A stretch of DNA of 64,000 nt, taken from positions 27,923 through 91,922 of the IMG/VR virus record IMGVR_UViG_3300025469_000003. One strand, 5' to 3'. A program made the position numbers and the translations under genes. A model generated the notes under the pieces. The model ran no database searches, had not been told where the DNA came from, and worked only from the letters and a program-made list of their open reading frames with translations. This document shows, piece after piece, positions 55,971 to 64,000 of this stretch (within the stretch, counting starts at the first letter, position 1; each line of letters opens with the position of its first letter). The DNA comes from a virus.

Positions 55971-57538
55971 TGATTGTGATTACAGGCGGACATTTCCAGT
56001 ATCCGAATGGGACCCCAGTAGCTTTAGGTACACTGGTTTTAGAGTTGTCTAGCGATAGTACTGAGCCGGTTGCAGCGCCAGACGGTACGATTGTGGCCGC
56101 AGTGCCTATCGAGATTCCGCTTGACGACTCGGGCGATGTGTTTCCGACTTACATTTGGTCAAACGCTGAGTTGAGCATTCCGACCTATTACACGGCGCGA
56201 GTGTATGATGCAAATGGCGTTCCTGTTTTGAAAACTTCTTTAATTTGGATTTTTACAGTCGCCAGTGGGGGCACCGCTCCTATCGGAACACAGCCTCCGG
56301 GGACGGTCCCGCCACCTTCTACGGTCTATGTCTACGGACCACAAGGGGCGTTTGGACCGGCTGGACCTACGGGGCCTACTGGACCTACCGGAGCATCATA
56401 CGGGGCTACGCCGCCGACGATTGTGCAAGTGGCAGAGATCATCTATCAGACTGACCCGGCCTATCCGACAGCCGTGGGATGGACTGCACACTTTGCGGCT
56501 ACTCCTACTCTAGGCAATCTGCTTATTATGGGGATTATTTCTTCGGGCGGAACTCCTCCGTCTTCCCCTTCGGGATTTTCTCAATATTACCTATCAGCGG
56601 AGATTACTGGTGGAGCGTTGTCAGGCTACGCACAATCTTGTGGACGCCTTGTGCAGGCCGGAGACGGCCCTACGTGGACCGGCACAGCGCCTTCCACGGC
56701 CTTCACTGTGTTTATGGTGGAAATGCACGATGCGGTTTTGTCGAGCGATGTGGCTGGCGGGCTGTCAGTGGCAGGTTCCGTGGCAACACTGGCGTCGCCG
56801 GACTTCCAATATGCGGCTGTGGTGTTTGTGCAGACTCTAGCCGACAAGACTGGCGGGACGCAGTATTTGACGGCAATGTCGCCTGCGTCGTATGACTACG
56901 TTTACGCTTATGAGACGGTGACGAACGCTGGTTATGGGAGTTTTGGAGACGACACGAACGGACATGATGCTTATGTGTTCTGGTCTTCGTTCTATGAAGT
57001 GCCCGGTGATGTAATTAGAGAGACGTACACGCAGATCACCGATGGACTTTATCACATCGTTGTTATACCTTCTTCGTTGGGACCCGGCGGGTCGTCCGGC
57101 GCACAGGGCGCTCCGGGAGAAGGTGGGATGGTCTGGAAAACTGAGAAACTCTTTCTAGGCTATTTTAAGACTGGCGGTAGTGTTGCGGTTGCAGACATTC
57201 CAGCGAATTATACCAGCCCGATTGATGGCACGGTGTACACGGACCAGTCTCGTGTGTTGTATTACATTTGTGAGTTCGTTTGTCCGCGTAATCCTGCGCC
57301 GCCTTTCATCAATGGGCAGGGAGCAACTCCGAGTATTTCTTCAAGTTCTCCGTTAAATTTTCGAGGTAGGTTGTGGTACTACCACGCGAATGTCCAGTAC
57401 GATGATCCGTCTGCGGATGATTATCTGACGGTGCAAATCTTCTCTGGCTACTGGAACGGGGAGAATGAACAAGATTCGACTGCTGGTTTTTGCAAGGTTT
57501 ACGTGGTCATGAACGCAGACGGTATGCCGCGCACGTAA
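55970..57538 (+). CDS. Tail fibre/adhesin with collagen-like repeat, paralogue 2
   Basis: 522 residues, TAATG overlap with the previous gene. Same architecture: GGHFQYPNGTPVALGTLVLE, IWSNAELSIPTYYTARVYDA, GPAGPTGPTGPTGAS, variable middle with a different sequence, then KLFLGYFKTGGSVAVADIPA and TDQSRVLYYICEFV. The ends are conserved and the middle diverged, as expected of receptor-binding variants. Confidence 0.75.
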   Translation: MIVITGGHFQYPNGTPVALGTLVLELSSDSTEPVAAPDGTIVAAVPIEIPLDDSGDVFPTYIWSNAELSIPTYYTARVYDANGVPVLKTSLIWIFTVASGGTAPIGTQPPGTVPPPSTVYVYGPQGAFGPAGPTGPTGPTGASYGATPPTIVQVAEIIYQTDPAYPTAVGWTAHFAATPTLGNLLIMGIISSGGTPPSSPSGFSQYYLSAEITGGALSGYAQSCGRLVQAGDGPTWTGTAPSTAFTVFMVEMHDAVLSSDVAGGLSVAGSVATLASPDFQYAAVVFVQTLADKTGGTQYLTAMSPASYDYVYAYETVTNAGYGSFGDDTNGHDAYVFWSSFYEVPGDVIRETYTQITDGLYHIVVIPSSLGPGGSSGAQGAPGEGGMVWKTEKLFLGYFKTGGSVAVADIPANYTSPIDGTVYTDQSRVLYYICEFVCPRNPAPPFINGQGATPSISSSSPLNFRGRLWYYHANVQYDDPSADDYLTVQIFSGYWNGENEQDSTAGFCKVYVVMNADGMPRT

Positions 57539-57548
57539 TGGTGAATCT

Positions 57549-58271
57549 ATGGCAACTCTTTTGAAGATTGTTGAGTGGGCACGGCCCTTCATCTCGAATT
57601 TGTTTTTGTTTGTGGATGGAAGCATTGAGCCTGCAATCACAAACGCCAATACTATTTTGGGAACGATGCTTGGCCCTCCTTTCGTGTGGCCGTGGAATCG
57701 GAACACGCTCACCTTCACTTGCACAGTTGGAGAAACGGACACCGAAAAAACAGGCGTTAACGATTGGGGGTTTGCTGAGTCGGGGTATTTGAGCGTACCA
57801 GCGTCGGCTGCTTCCGATGCGAAAAATATCTACCAGCTTCAACCTCAGCGACAGATCGAGATGTCATATCAGCCCGGTCGCCCGAGTTTGGTGAGTGAAT
57901 TTTTGGATGACCAAGCTGGCACGATTACTTTCCGGCTTGGGTCTTCATGCCCTGATCTTGCGTACCCGGTTGTGATTACGTACCAGAAGGGCGTGGAGTT
58001 GTTGACTGCTGTAGGAACCGGTTTGCCGTTGCCGGATAAGGTATTGCACATTTTTCGATATGGATTTTTGGCACTGGCAATGTTGTACGATCAAGATTCG
58101 CGGTTTGCCGAGATCAATCAGAAGTTCATCGCTACTTTGCTTGGCTCGCAGCAAGGTCTTGACGAGATCACACGCAACATTTTCTTGAATGATTGGATGG
58201 GCTTGCTTGCTACGCAAGCATCGCTTGGTCCACATACACAGCAAGGGCACTCAGCACGAGGTTCAATGTAA
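57549..58271 (+). CDS. Hypothetical virion protein
   Basis: 240 residues. N-terminal helix (LLKIVEWARPFISNLFLFVD), beta-rich core, then FRYGFLALAMLYDQDSRFAE and LGSQQGLDEITRNIFLNDWM. No family recognised; position suggests tail or injection machinery. Stop overlaps the next start as TAATG. Confidence 0.55.
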   Translation: MATLLKIVEWARPFISNLFLFVDGSIEPAITNANTILGTMLGPPFVWPWNRNTLTFTCTVGETDTEKTGVNDWGFAESGYLSVPASAASDAKNIYQLQPQRQIEMSYQPGRPSLVSEFLDDQAGTITFRLGSSCPDLAYPVVITYQKGVELLTAVGTGLPLPDKVLHIFRYGFLALAMLYDQDSRFAEINQKFIATLLGSQQGLDEITRNIFLNDWMGLLATQASLGPHTQQGHSARGSM

Positions 58272-61200
58272 TGGCAAATGCTCTTCTAGCAGCGGGTGCT
58301 GTCCCGAAGGGGCAGACCCATTGGGCACCTATCTTTTCCAATGAGTTCTTTTCCGGCCTTTGGACAAACCGAAATCCTCTTCGTGACCCTGCTACACCTT
58401 TCATCTACGGCAAGTTTTATTCGGCGTCTCGGTATGAGGCTTTGTGGGACGGCTTGAACACTGAAGTTTCGCCTCGTTTGACGTTGATTCGCGCCCCCGG
58501 ACATTCTGTTTTCAATGCCAATACTTTTCCTTTCCTAAATGACTTCTACAGCTACCAAGTCGATGGCGTTAACCGTCCGAACTTCGTGCGCCTTGTGGCG
58601 GACTCCGCAGACTACGTGTACGATCTGTACGACGCAACGACAGAGACGGATTCTGTAGCAGGGACTAACACTGGTCAAACGATACTTTTTACTAAGTCAG
58701 CAGGCGCAGGCCAGACGCGGTTTTTGAGCGTAGGCAACACCTTGTACATAGGGAACGGTGTCGATAAATACCAGTATTTGACCTCCGGTTTTAAGTGGAA
58801 GGCTGGTTATGCGATGCCTTCCGGAGCATTCATTGTTGACGGAAATGGAAACATCCAGTTGGCGCTTGGCGTCACTGTGCCCTGCACAAACATCGTCATC
58901 AATGGTGGAACGCTGACAGCGACCGTCAACTATTTGGAAGACGGCCTCGGGAACACCTTGCTTCAAGCGGGAACGCAGATTGTTTTGGAAAACATGAACT
59001 CGGCGTTTTTGAATGGTATGAGTTTGGTAGTGACCTCTGTATCGGCGACCGGCCCTACTATTACAGCGACTATCGCGTCCAGTGCAATTCCGAGTGGTGA
59101 AAATGAGAATCCCGGAGCGGATGGTGTCAATACTGGGTTTGTTGTTATCCAATCTTTGAATGGGACGCTAGGTTCTACTGCGCCTACCTTCAATACGAAT
59201 TTCAACGGGCTGACGCTGGACAACAATGGTGCGACTCCGGGAACAAATCTGTGGCAGATGAAAGGCCCGGCGCTGCGTCGGTGGGGGATTGACGCTCCGA
59301 CAACGATCATTACGCCGACAAATGCCATCAACACTTCGGTAGCTTCGACATGGGCAGCCAACACGTATTACATGCCGTCCGTTTTGCCTCAGACCGGACC
59401 CATGATCGTAGTGGGAAACTACATCTGGCAGTTGATTGCAGGCGGAACCACAGGAGGAACTCCGTCTTTTCCGGGCAGTCCGACAGTTGGAAGTACGACT
59501 TACACAGATGGTGGGGCTACTTGGAAGTGTGTGGCGGCGAAGACTCGGTTGCTTTCTCATGCTTATGCGCTTGGTGCTCTCATTGCGGTGACGTGGACTG
59601 TCACCAACTTAGTGACGGTGCAAGTTCCAAACCCTCCAAGTTATGGTCCTTATGGTCCTTATGGAGGTTCAGGAACAACTACTACTTATACTTATACTTA
59701 TACGTACACAGCAGTTTTTCAATGCACTACTGCTGGCACTACGTCAAACGTGGCTGACAGCGGCGTTACTGGAAACAACCCTTCTCCGGCGTGGAACTCC
59801 GCACTAAAGGCGTATGTATCAGATGGGTCCGTGGTGTGGCAGAACATCGGGCTAGGCATCACACGGACAGATTCGGCGACAACCGGACCTGTGATGACAA
59901 GTAGCGATGACTATACTAATGTTATGACTGTTGGTAATATTGGAAATAGTATAGCGGTGTCGTTGCTCGGGCAGGTTCTTGACTCGAACGGCGCAATTGA
60001 GATTGTAAACATTGGTGGGCTGTCAGGCCCCGGACCTACAGCACCTTCTAGTGGGTGGAGTCAAATAGAGGGTGGTTCTACAACCGATAATCAGATTACA
60101 TGGATTAATGGTGGGTCTAGCGCTGCCGTTGGGGGCATTGCAGCAGGAACGGCTAGCTGGTACTATACCTATGCCTATGTAGACGACATTACCGGATCGG
60201 TAGGGCAAGCAGCGCCCTTGTCTCCGGCGATTGTGCTTGCGCAGAACAGCTATGTCCAAGTTCAAGGTGCGTACTACATTCCTCCGTCTGGCCCTTATAA
60301 TCGAATCGGAACCATTAATATCTATCGGACTCCGCAAGGTGGGCCAATCGCATATTTGATCGCGCAAATTCCAAACGTGCCTACTGCGCAAGGGCCATGG
60401 ACGTACAACGATTACTCGCCGGACCAAGGATCACCGGGTTCGACGATGAATAATCTTTTGAGCGCCGATCTGATTGGCTACAACTCTCCTCCGCCGGATG
60501 GTTTCATTCCGATCTGTTTGCACTTGAGCAGTATTTGGGGGTTTGTTGACAATGTGCTTTACTTCTCCGCAGGCGGAGATGTGACGAACATGAAAGGCGG
60601 ATGGGAGGCGTTTCCAGCAGGAAACAATCTGTCTTTCCAGAGTACGGGCCATGTGGGTTGGGGAACAAATAGCGGTTTGTATGTTATCTTGGAAGATAGC
60701 ATTCAATTGATTGCTGGAACCGCACCTCCATTCAGTCCGTCTCGCGTTGTGGGAATTGGTATTCGTAGCCCGAACTGCTTTACGTTGAATGGGCAGAGTC
60801 CTTTCTTGTTCACATCCGACCGGCAAGTAATTGGCATCGACCCTAGCGCCGGTTGCACGGTTGACGGCTTCCCGATTGCGAACTTGCTTGCAGTAGCTCC
60901 ATTTGATCCTTCGACTTCATACTTGACATGGCACGTTGATGGTACAGACCAGCGGCTCTTCATTGGAGACGGTGCCAAAGCTGCATCCGGTTCACAGGGC
61001 TATTACAACATGATTAACAGCATTACACCCGAGCCTCCAGCGGCGGTATGGTCGCCTAAGCGTGTAATCGCGGCAGGTTGTGGCTGCATCAAGTCCGTGG
61101 AAACATATGCCGGGAAATATCAGATGCTTGTAGCCCCAGCTACCAGTGGGCCTATTTTGTACCGCGATATTACAAAGGCTACGGACAATGGTGCAAAGTA

Positions 61201-61573
61201 TGCAGCATGGGCGATTGTAGGCTCGAACGTTTTGGCGCATCCGGGGCAGATTGCTGAGATAGGTTTTATTCATCTTGAAGCAGTTCGTACTGGAGGAGTT
61301 CCGAAGGTTGCGGTCTTGGTGGGTGAGGTAAGTGGTTGGCCGGGGTGTCCGCCGTTCGACGATTTGGGGAAGGTAGTGCATGATCCTCCACGGCTGCCTG
61401 AGAGTAAAAGTTTGCACTCTAATCGTTATTACATGACGCAAACTGGCAAGCCTGCGTGGTGTAGGCATCTCCAGATCAAAATTGCATTTGCTATAGAAGA
61501 TGCTATGAATGAAGTATTATCCTTCACAGCATATGGTGCAATACATTTAGAGCGGTCGGAGAGTGGAAGATGA
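58271..61573 (+). CDS. Large virion protein (tail or internal)
   Basis: 1100 residues, the largest product in the window. Begins MANALLAAGAVPKGQTHWAP; central Gly/Thr/Ser-rich beta repeats, a Tyr-rich stretch (YGPYGPYGGSGTTTTYTYTY), C-terminal half with LSSIWGFVDNVLYFSAGGDV and VGWGTNSGLYVILEDSIQLI that may be a beta-propeller-like repeat. Likely a structural tail or ejection protein. Start ATG 58271; a frame to 58193 overlaps the previous gene. Confidence 0.7.
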   Translation: MANALLAAGAVPKGQTHWAPIFSNEFFSGLWTNRNPLRDPATPFIYGKFYSASRYEALWDGLNTEVSPRLTLIRAPGHSVFNANTFPFLNDFYSYQVDGVNRPNFVRLVADSADYVYDLYDATTETDSVAGTNTGQTILFTKSAGAGQTRFLSVGNTLYIGNGVDKYQYLTSGFKWKAGYAMPSGAFIVDGNGNIQLALGVTVPCTNIVINGGTLTATVNYLEDGLGNTLLQAGTQIVLENMNSAFLNGMSLVVTSVSATGPTITATIASSAIPSGENENPGADGVNTGFVVIQSLNGTLGSTAPTFNTNFNGLTLDNNGATPGTNLWQMKGPALRRWGIDAPTTIITPTNAINTSVASTWAANTYYMPSVLPQTGPMIVVGNYIWQLIAGGTTGGTPSFPGSPTVGSTTYTDGGATWKCVAAKTRLLSHAYALGALIAVTWTVTNLVTVQVPNPPSYGPYGPYGGSGTTTTYTYTYTYTAVFQCTTAGTTSNVADSGVTGNNPSPAWNSALKAYVSDGSVVWQNIGLGITRTDSATTGPVMTSSDDYTNVMTVGNIGNSIAVSLLGQVLDSNGAIEIVNIGGLSGPGPTAPSSGWSQIEGGSTTDNQITWINGGSSAAVGGIAAGTASWYYTYAYVDDITGSVGQAAPLSPAIVLAQNSYVQVQGAYYIPPSGPYNRIGTINIYRTPQGGPIAYLIAQIPNVPTAQGPWTYNDYSPDQGSPGSTMNNLLSADLIGYNSPPPDGFIPICLHLSSIWGFVDNVLYFSAGGDVTNMKGGWEAFPAGNNLSFQSTGHVGWGTNSGLYVILEDSIQLIAGTAPPFSPSRVVGIGIRSPNCFTLNGQSPFLFTSDRQVIGIDPSAGCTVDGFPIANLLAVAPFDPSTSYLTWHVDGTDQRLFIGDGAKAASGSQGYYNMINSITPEPPAAVWSPKRVIAAGCGCIKSVETYAGKYQMLVAPATSGPILYRDITKATDNGAKYAAWAIVGSNVLAHPGQIAEIGFIHLEAVRTGGVPKVAVLVGEVSGWPGCPPFDDLGKVVHDPPRLPESKSLHSNRYYMTQTGKPAWCRHLQIKIAFAIEDAMNEVLSFTAYGAIHLERSESGR

Positions 61574-62043
61574 TTGTTTATCTTATTACTAACCTAATCA
61601 ATGGTAAACAATATGTAGGAAAAACAACAAGATCATTAAAGGTAAGATGGGCACGCCATCAGTATGAGGCTATTAGGGGTCGTAAACAGGCTCTTTATTA
61701 TGCAATTAGGAAATATGGAGCCGTATGTTTTAGTATAGAGGTTTTAGAAGAGGCAGACCTTAAAACAGAACAAGATATGAATCTTTGTGAGATTCTATAT
61801 ATCAAATTTCTGAATACTAAAGCGCCTAATGGTTATAATTTAACAGATGGTGGTGAAGGAACTATTGGAAGAGAGGTAAGTCTTGAAACTAGAAATAAAC
61901 TTAGTAAAGCACTTACAGGAAAACGTGCTTCTCAAGAAACTAAAGATAAAATGAGAAAAATTTCTTTAGAACGTGGCGCACGTCCTCCGTCTAGAAAAGG
62001 AATTGCTCCTTGGAATAAGGGTAGAAATGCCGACACTAGATAA
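61570..62043 (+). CDS. GIY-YIG homing endonuclease
   Basis: 157 residues, ATGA overlap with the large virion gene. VYLITNLINGKQYVGKTTRS is the GIY-YIG core, then RWARHQYEAIRG (catalytic Arg), LCEILYIKFLNTKAPNGYNL (Glu), and NUMOD3-type repeats ETRNKLSKALTGKRASQETK that bind DNA. AT-rich relative to neighbours. Sits cleanly between two tail genes. Confidence 0.9.
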   Translation: MIVYLITNLINGKQYVGKTTRSLKVRWARHQYEAIRGRKQALYYAIRKYGAVCFSIEVLEEADLKTEQDMNLCEILYIKFLNTKAPNGYNLTDGGEGTIGREVSLETRNKLSKALTGKRASQETKDKMRKISLERGARPPSRKGIAPWNKGRNADTR

Positions 62044-63193
62044 GTCAACTCAGAAGCCGAAGGGAGTAGGCCCAGCAATTACACCTGTGGCACCTACTGC
62101 GTTGCCTCCACCAAGTGATGCTAGTACGGTGACGCGCACTACCTTCCCTACTTCTACGCCTGTTAGCCCGGACACTTTGAATTTGTGGAATGATCGAAGC
62201 GCCGGGCTTCCTACACGAGGGCGGCTGATCCCAGTTACGGCGGCTGGCGCTGGCGGATCGGGGTCCGGCTCGCAAGGTAGCCAAGGCAACCAAGGTAGTG
62301 CTGGAACATCGGGTAGCTCTGTTACAGGGTCGCAAGGCAATCAGGGCAACCAAGGCAATCAAGGCGGAAGTGGAAGTCAAGGCAATCAGGGCAACCAAGG
62401 CAATCAAGGGAACCAATCCTCTGTCGCTGGGCCTCAAGGGAACCAAGGCAATCAAGGTAACCAAGGACCCTTTGCGGGAACATCACTGGTTCAAACTACT
62501 AATCAGAACTCCCATGGGCTAGGGTCTCCCGGAGCGTGGGTCGCAGTCTACTTCGACGAAGGTTCTTCGCTTTGGAAGAAAGCCAAGGCAGACAACGCCA
62601 ACACTCTTGGCTTCGCAATTGCTGTCATCATCGACAGTAATAACTTTTCTCTGTATACCGAAGGACAAATTACTGGCGGCTCTGGTTTGACAGCCGGTGA
62701 GTATTACTTCGTTAGCGACTCTGTTGCAGGCCAATTGACGACCACAGAGCCTACCGCCTCGACGAGCTATTCAAATCCGTTGATGCAAGCAACGTCATCG
62801 ACGACCGCCGTGATGGGGCAGTTTCGGCCAAGTCAGATCGCGCCCTTGACTCCTCAGCCTGTGCCGGTGTTGGTTCAAGCCGGTGCTGGCCCAGTGGCCG
62901 ACCCCGGCGGGAATGATTATTATCTCGCCAACAATTATGGAGTTTTGACATTCAATGTTCCAGCGGGCAGCGTGGTCGGTATGCAGCGTTGCTACTACAA
63001 CTACGTTGGAATTTCCGGCGCGATTACGTTGCAGATGGCAGCTAGCAACAAATGTTCTTTATACGGCGTAGACAGTGGAAGCGCAGGCACAGTTTTTGCA
63101 AGTGGTGTCGCGGGAGATTCGGTTGTTCTGGTCTGTGATGCAACAAATCACTGGACTGCTTTTGTTGTGGCCGGGACGTGGAGTAAAACGTAA
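62027..63193 (+). CDS. Collagen-like tail fibre protein
   Basis: 388 residues from ATG 62027 (AAGGGTAGAA). Short N-terminus, then about 25 Gly-Asn-Gln or Gly-X-X triplets (QGNQGNQGNQGGSGSQGNQG), then a C-terminal head domain with LGFAIAVIIDSNNFSLYTEG and LTAGEYYFVSDSVAGQLTTT. A trimeric fibre shaft with receptor-binding tip is likely. The N-terminus overlaps the GIY-YIG gene by 17 nt. Confidence 0.75.
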   Translation: MPTLDKSTQKPKGVGPAITPVAPTALPPPSDASTVTRTTFPTSTPVSPDTLNLWNDRSAGLPTRGRLIPVTAAGAGGSGSGSQGSQGNQGSAGTSGSSVTGSQGNQGNQGNQGGSGSQGNQGNQGNQGNQSSVAGPQGNQGNQGNQGPFAGTSLVQTTNQNSHGLGSPGAWVAVYFDEGSSLWKKAKADNANTLGFAIAVIIDSNNFSLYTEGQITGGSGLTAGEYYFVSDSVAGQLTTTEPTASTSYSNPLMQATSSTTAVMGQFRPSQIAPLTPQPVPVLVQAGAGPVADPGGNDYYLANNYGVLTFNVPAGSVVGMQRCYYNYVGISGAITLQMAASNKCSLYGVDSGSAGTVFASGVAGDSVVLVCDATNHWTAFVVAGTWSKT

Positions 63194-63831
63194 TGGAGCC
63201 AAGGTCAAGAATTTTGAATGCGCTCAAACACAAGAAGAAGTCAGTAACGGTCATTAGTAATGGCCTTTTCATGGGAAACATTGCTTGGGCTATAGACCTT
63301 GGAGCCGTACCAACTTCTGGCAATCTGTGTATTGCTATGTTTTCTGTTGATGACTCGGTTTTTCCTTGGGATGTGTTTAACGGATGGACACAGCAGGCTT
63401 CATTGAATAGCGGATCGACGGGCGACAATTATTCAGCTTCTAAAGTTGCCGTGCCGGGCGACCCTAGATACCCAGAGTTTCAGGCAGGCTCAAACATTGG
63501 CTCTGCGGATGGTGCGATGGGTGGTTGGCAGTTCCTTGGAGCGCCTACTGTTACATGGGGATCAGGAATTTGCACGGGTGGTGGTGGTACATTTTACACG
63601 CCGACGATTGTATCTGATGCGCTGAGCTATGTGATTATATTCACATCTTGTGAGGGGGCTGCTGTAACAGGCTGGTCGCCCGCAGGCTTTTCTCAGTGGG
63701 GGTATTACCGGGGAAGTTGGGTAGGAGTCATGACAGGAGCTATGAATCAGCCGTTTTCTATGACTTACACCGGCACGCCAACGAATGGGAACATGGTTTA
63801 TTTGTACGCAGTGGTAAATTGGGGAATGTAA
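63193..63831 (+). CDS. Tail tip/virion beta-sandwich protein
   Basis: 212 residues, TAATG overlap. Concanavalin-like pattern: IAWAIDLGAVPTSGNLCIAM, ALSYVIIFTSCEGAAVTGWS, MTYTGTPTNGNMVYLYAVVN. Resembles variable beta-sandwich heads of fibre-associated proteins. Function inferred from position. Confidence 0.6.
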   Translation: MEPRSRILNALKHKKKSVTVISNGLFMGNIAWAIDLGAVPTSGNLCIAMFSVDDSVFPWDVFNGWTQQASLNSGSTGDNYSASKVAVPGDPRYPEFQAGSNIGSADGAMGGWQFLGAPTVTWGSGICTGGGGTFYTPTIVSDALSYVIIFTSCEGAAVTGWSPAGFSQWGYYRGSWVGVMTGAMNQPFSMTYTGTPTNGNMVYLYAVVNWGM

Positions 63832-63836
63832 AGACG

Positions 63837-64000
63837 ATGGCACAGACAGCTATAATTCGCGCTCTTGGAGGCTCGCAGGGCTTTCAGGGTAATCAGGGAA
63901 ATCAAGGTAATCAAGGCGCAGCGGGCAGCCAAGGTAACCAAGGCAATCAAGGGACGGCCGGCGCGGCAGGCTCACAAGGTAATCAAGGCGCAGCGGGCAG
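63837..64000 (+). CDS. Collagen-like tail fibre protein, cut by right edge
   Basis: ATG 63837 opens MAQTAIIRALGGSQGFQGNQ followed by GNQ/GAA/GSQ triplets to the window end. Same repeat type as the gene at 62027. At least 54 codons; the rest is outside. Confidence 0.7.
   Translation, partial: MAQTAIIRALGGSQGFQGNQGNQGNQGAAGSQGNQGNQGTAGAAGSQGNQGAAG

Noticed and set aside
62200-62470. Regular GNQ/CAAGGC repeats considered as a CRISPR array
   Set aside because: They are in-frame collagen-like triplets without spacer-repeat structure; no cas operon (the Cas4-like nuclease is a lone recombination-type gene).

Overview
The window is most of a large double-stranded DNA tailed-phage genome (or prophage). 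It carries a terminase large subunit, portal, candidate scaffold, N4-gp56-type major capsid protein, long tail/adhesin genes with collagen-like Gly-X-Y runs, a replication set, a dozen or so tRNA or tRNA-like genes, and many very short genes with strong Shine-Dalgarno sites and ATGA or TAATG stop/start overlaps. Promoters are bacterial sigma70-like (TTGACA, 17-nt spacer, TAnnnT), so the host is a bacterium. The sequence does not identify it. Small secreted Ig-like and Fn3-like domains and a GroEL/GroES pair are present, but no lysogeny gene was recognised.

Layout. (1) 1-24 kb, almost all on the minus strand: early genes. These are a PD-(D/E)XK nuclease, a stand-alone C-terminal domain of B12-dependent ribonucleotide reductase, a TOPRIM-primase/DnaB-helicase fusion, a superfamily 2 helicase, an RlpA-like protein, an SSB-like protein, a T4 Rnl1-like RNA ligase, a Cas4-like nuclease, an ATP-dependent DNA ligase, two SWIM zinc-finger proteins, DksA-type and other zinc proteins, and a GP88-like protein. 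A tRNA cluster lies at 14.6-17.6 kb. From 21.0 to 23.5 kb small genes alternate with six copies of a structured intercistronic element. (2) 23.7-27.2 kb: strand-switch region with little convincing coding sequence, direct and inverted repeats, and plus-strand promoters. (3) 27.3-33.9 kb, mainly plus strand: PP-loop ATPase, three secreted beta-sandwich proteins, a DUF932 protein, a divergent minus-strand tRNA operon (30.7-31.5 kb), membrane and coiled-coil proteins. (4) 33.9-41.2 kb: GroEL, a broken HNH gene, GroES, a secreted trypsin-like protease, a glycosyltransferase, His-rich small proteins. (5) 41.3-64 kb: packaging, head, connector and tail/adhesin genes, running off the right edge.

How it fits together. 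The minus-strand block supplies replication, recombination and nucleic-acid end-joining; the tRNAs and RNA ligase could together counter host tRNA damage. The chaperonin pair sits just before the morphogenesis genes and may help fold virion proteins. Homing-type endonucleases have invaded repeatedly: six copies of one HNH family, three other HNH genes (two damaged) and one GIY-YIG.

The most unusual content is RNA-level: the six-copy intercistronic element with a compensating hairpin, a tRNA-Leu-like gene whose two halves are about 300 nt apart, two related structured domains closed by inverted repeats, and a promoter-driven 134-nt RNA with a tRNA-like 3' end.
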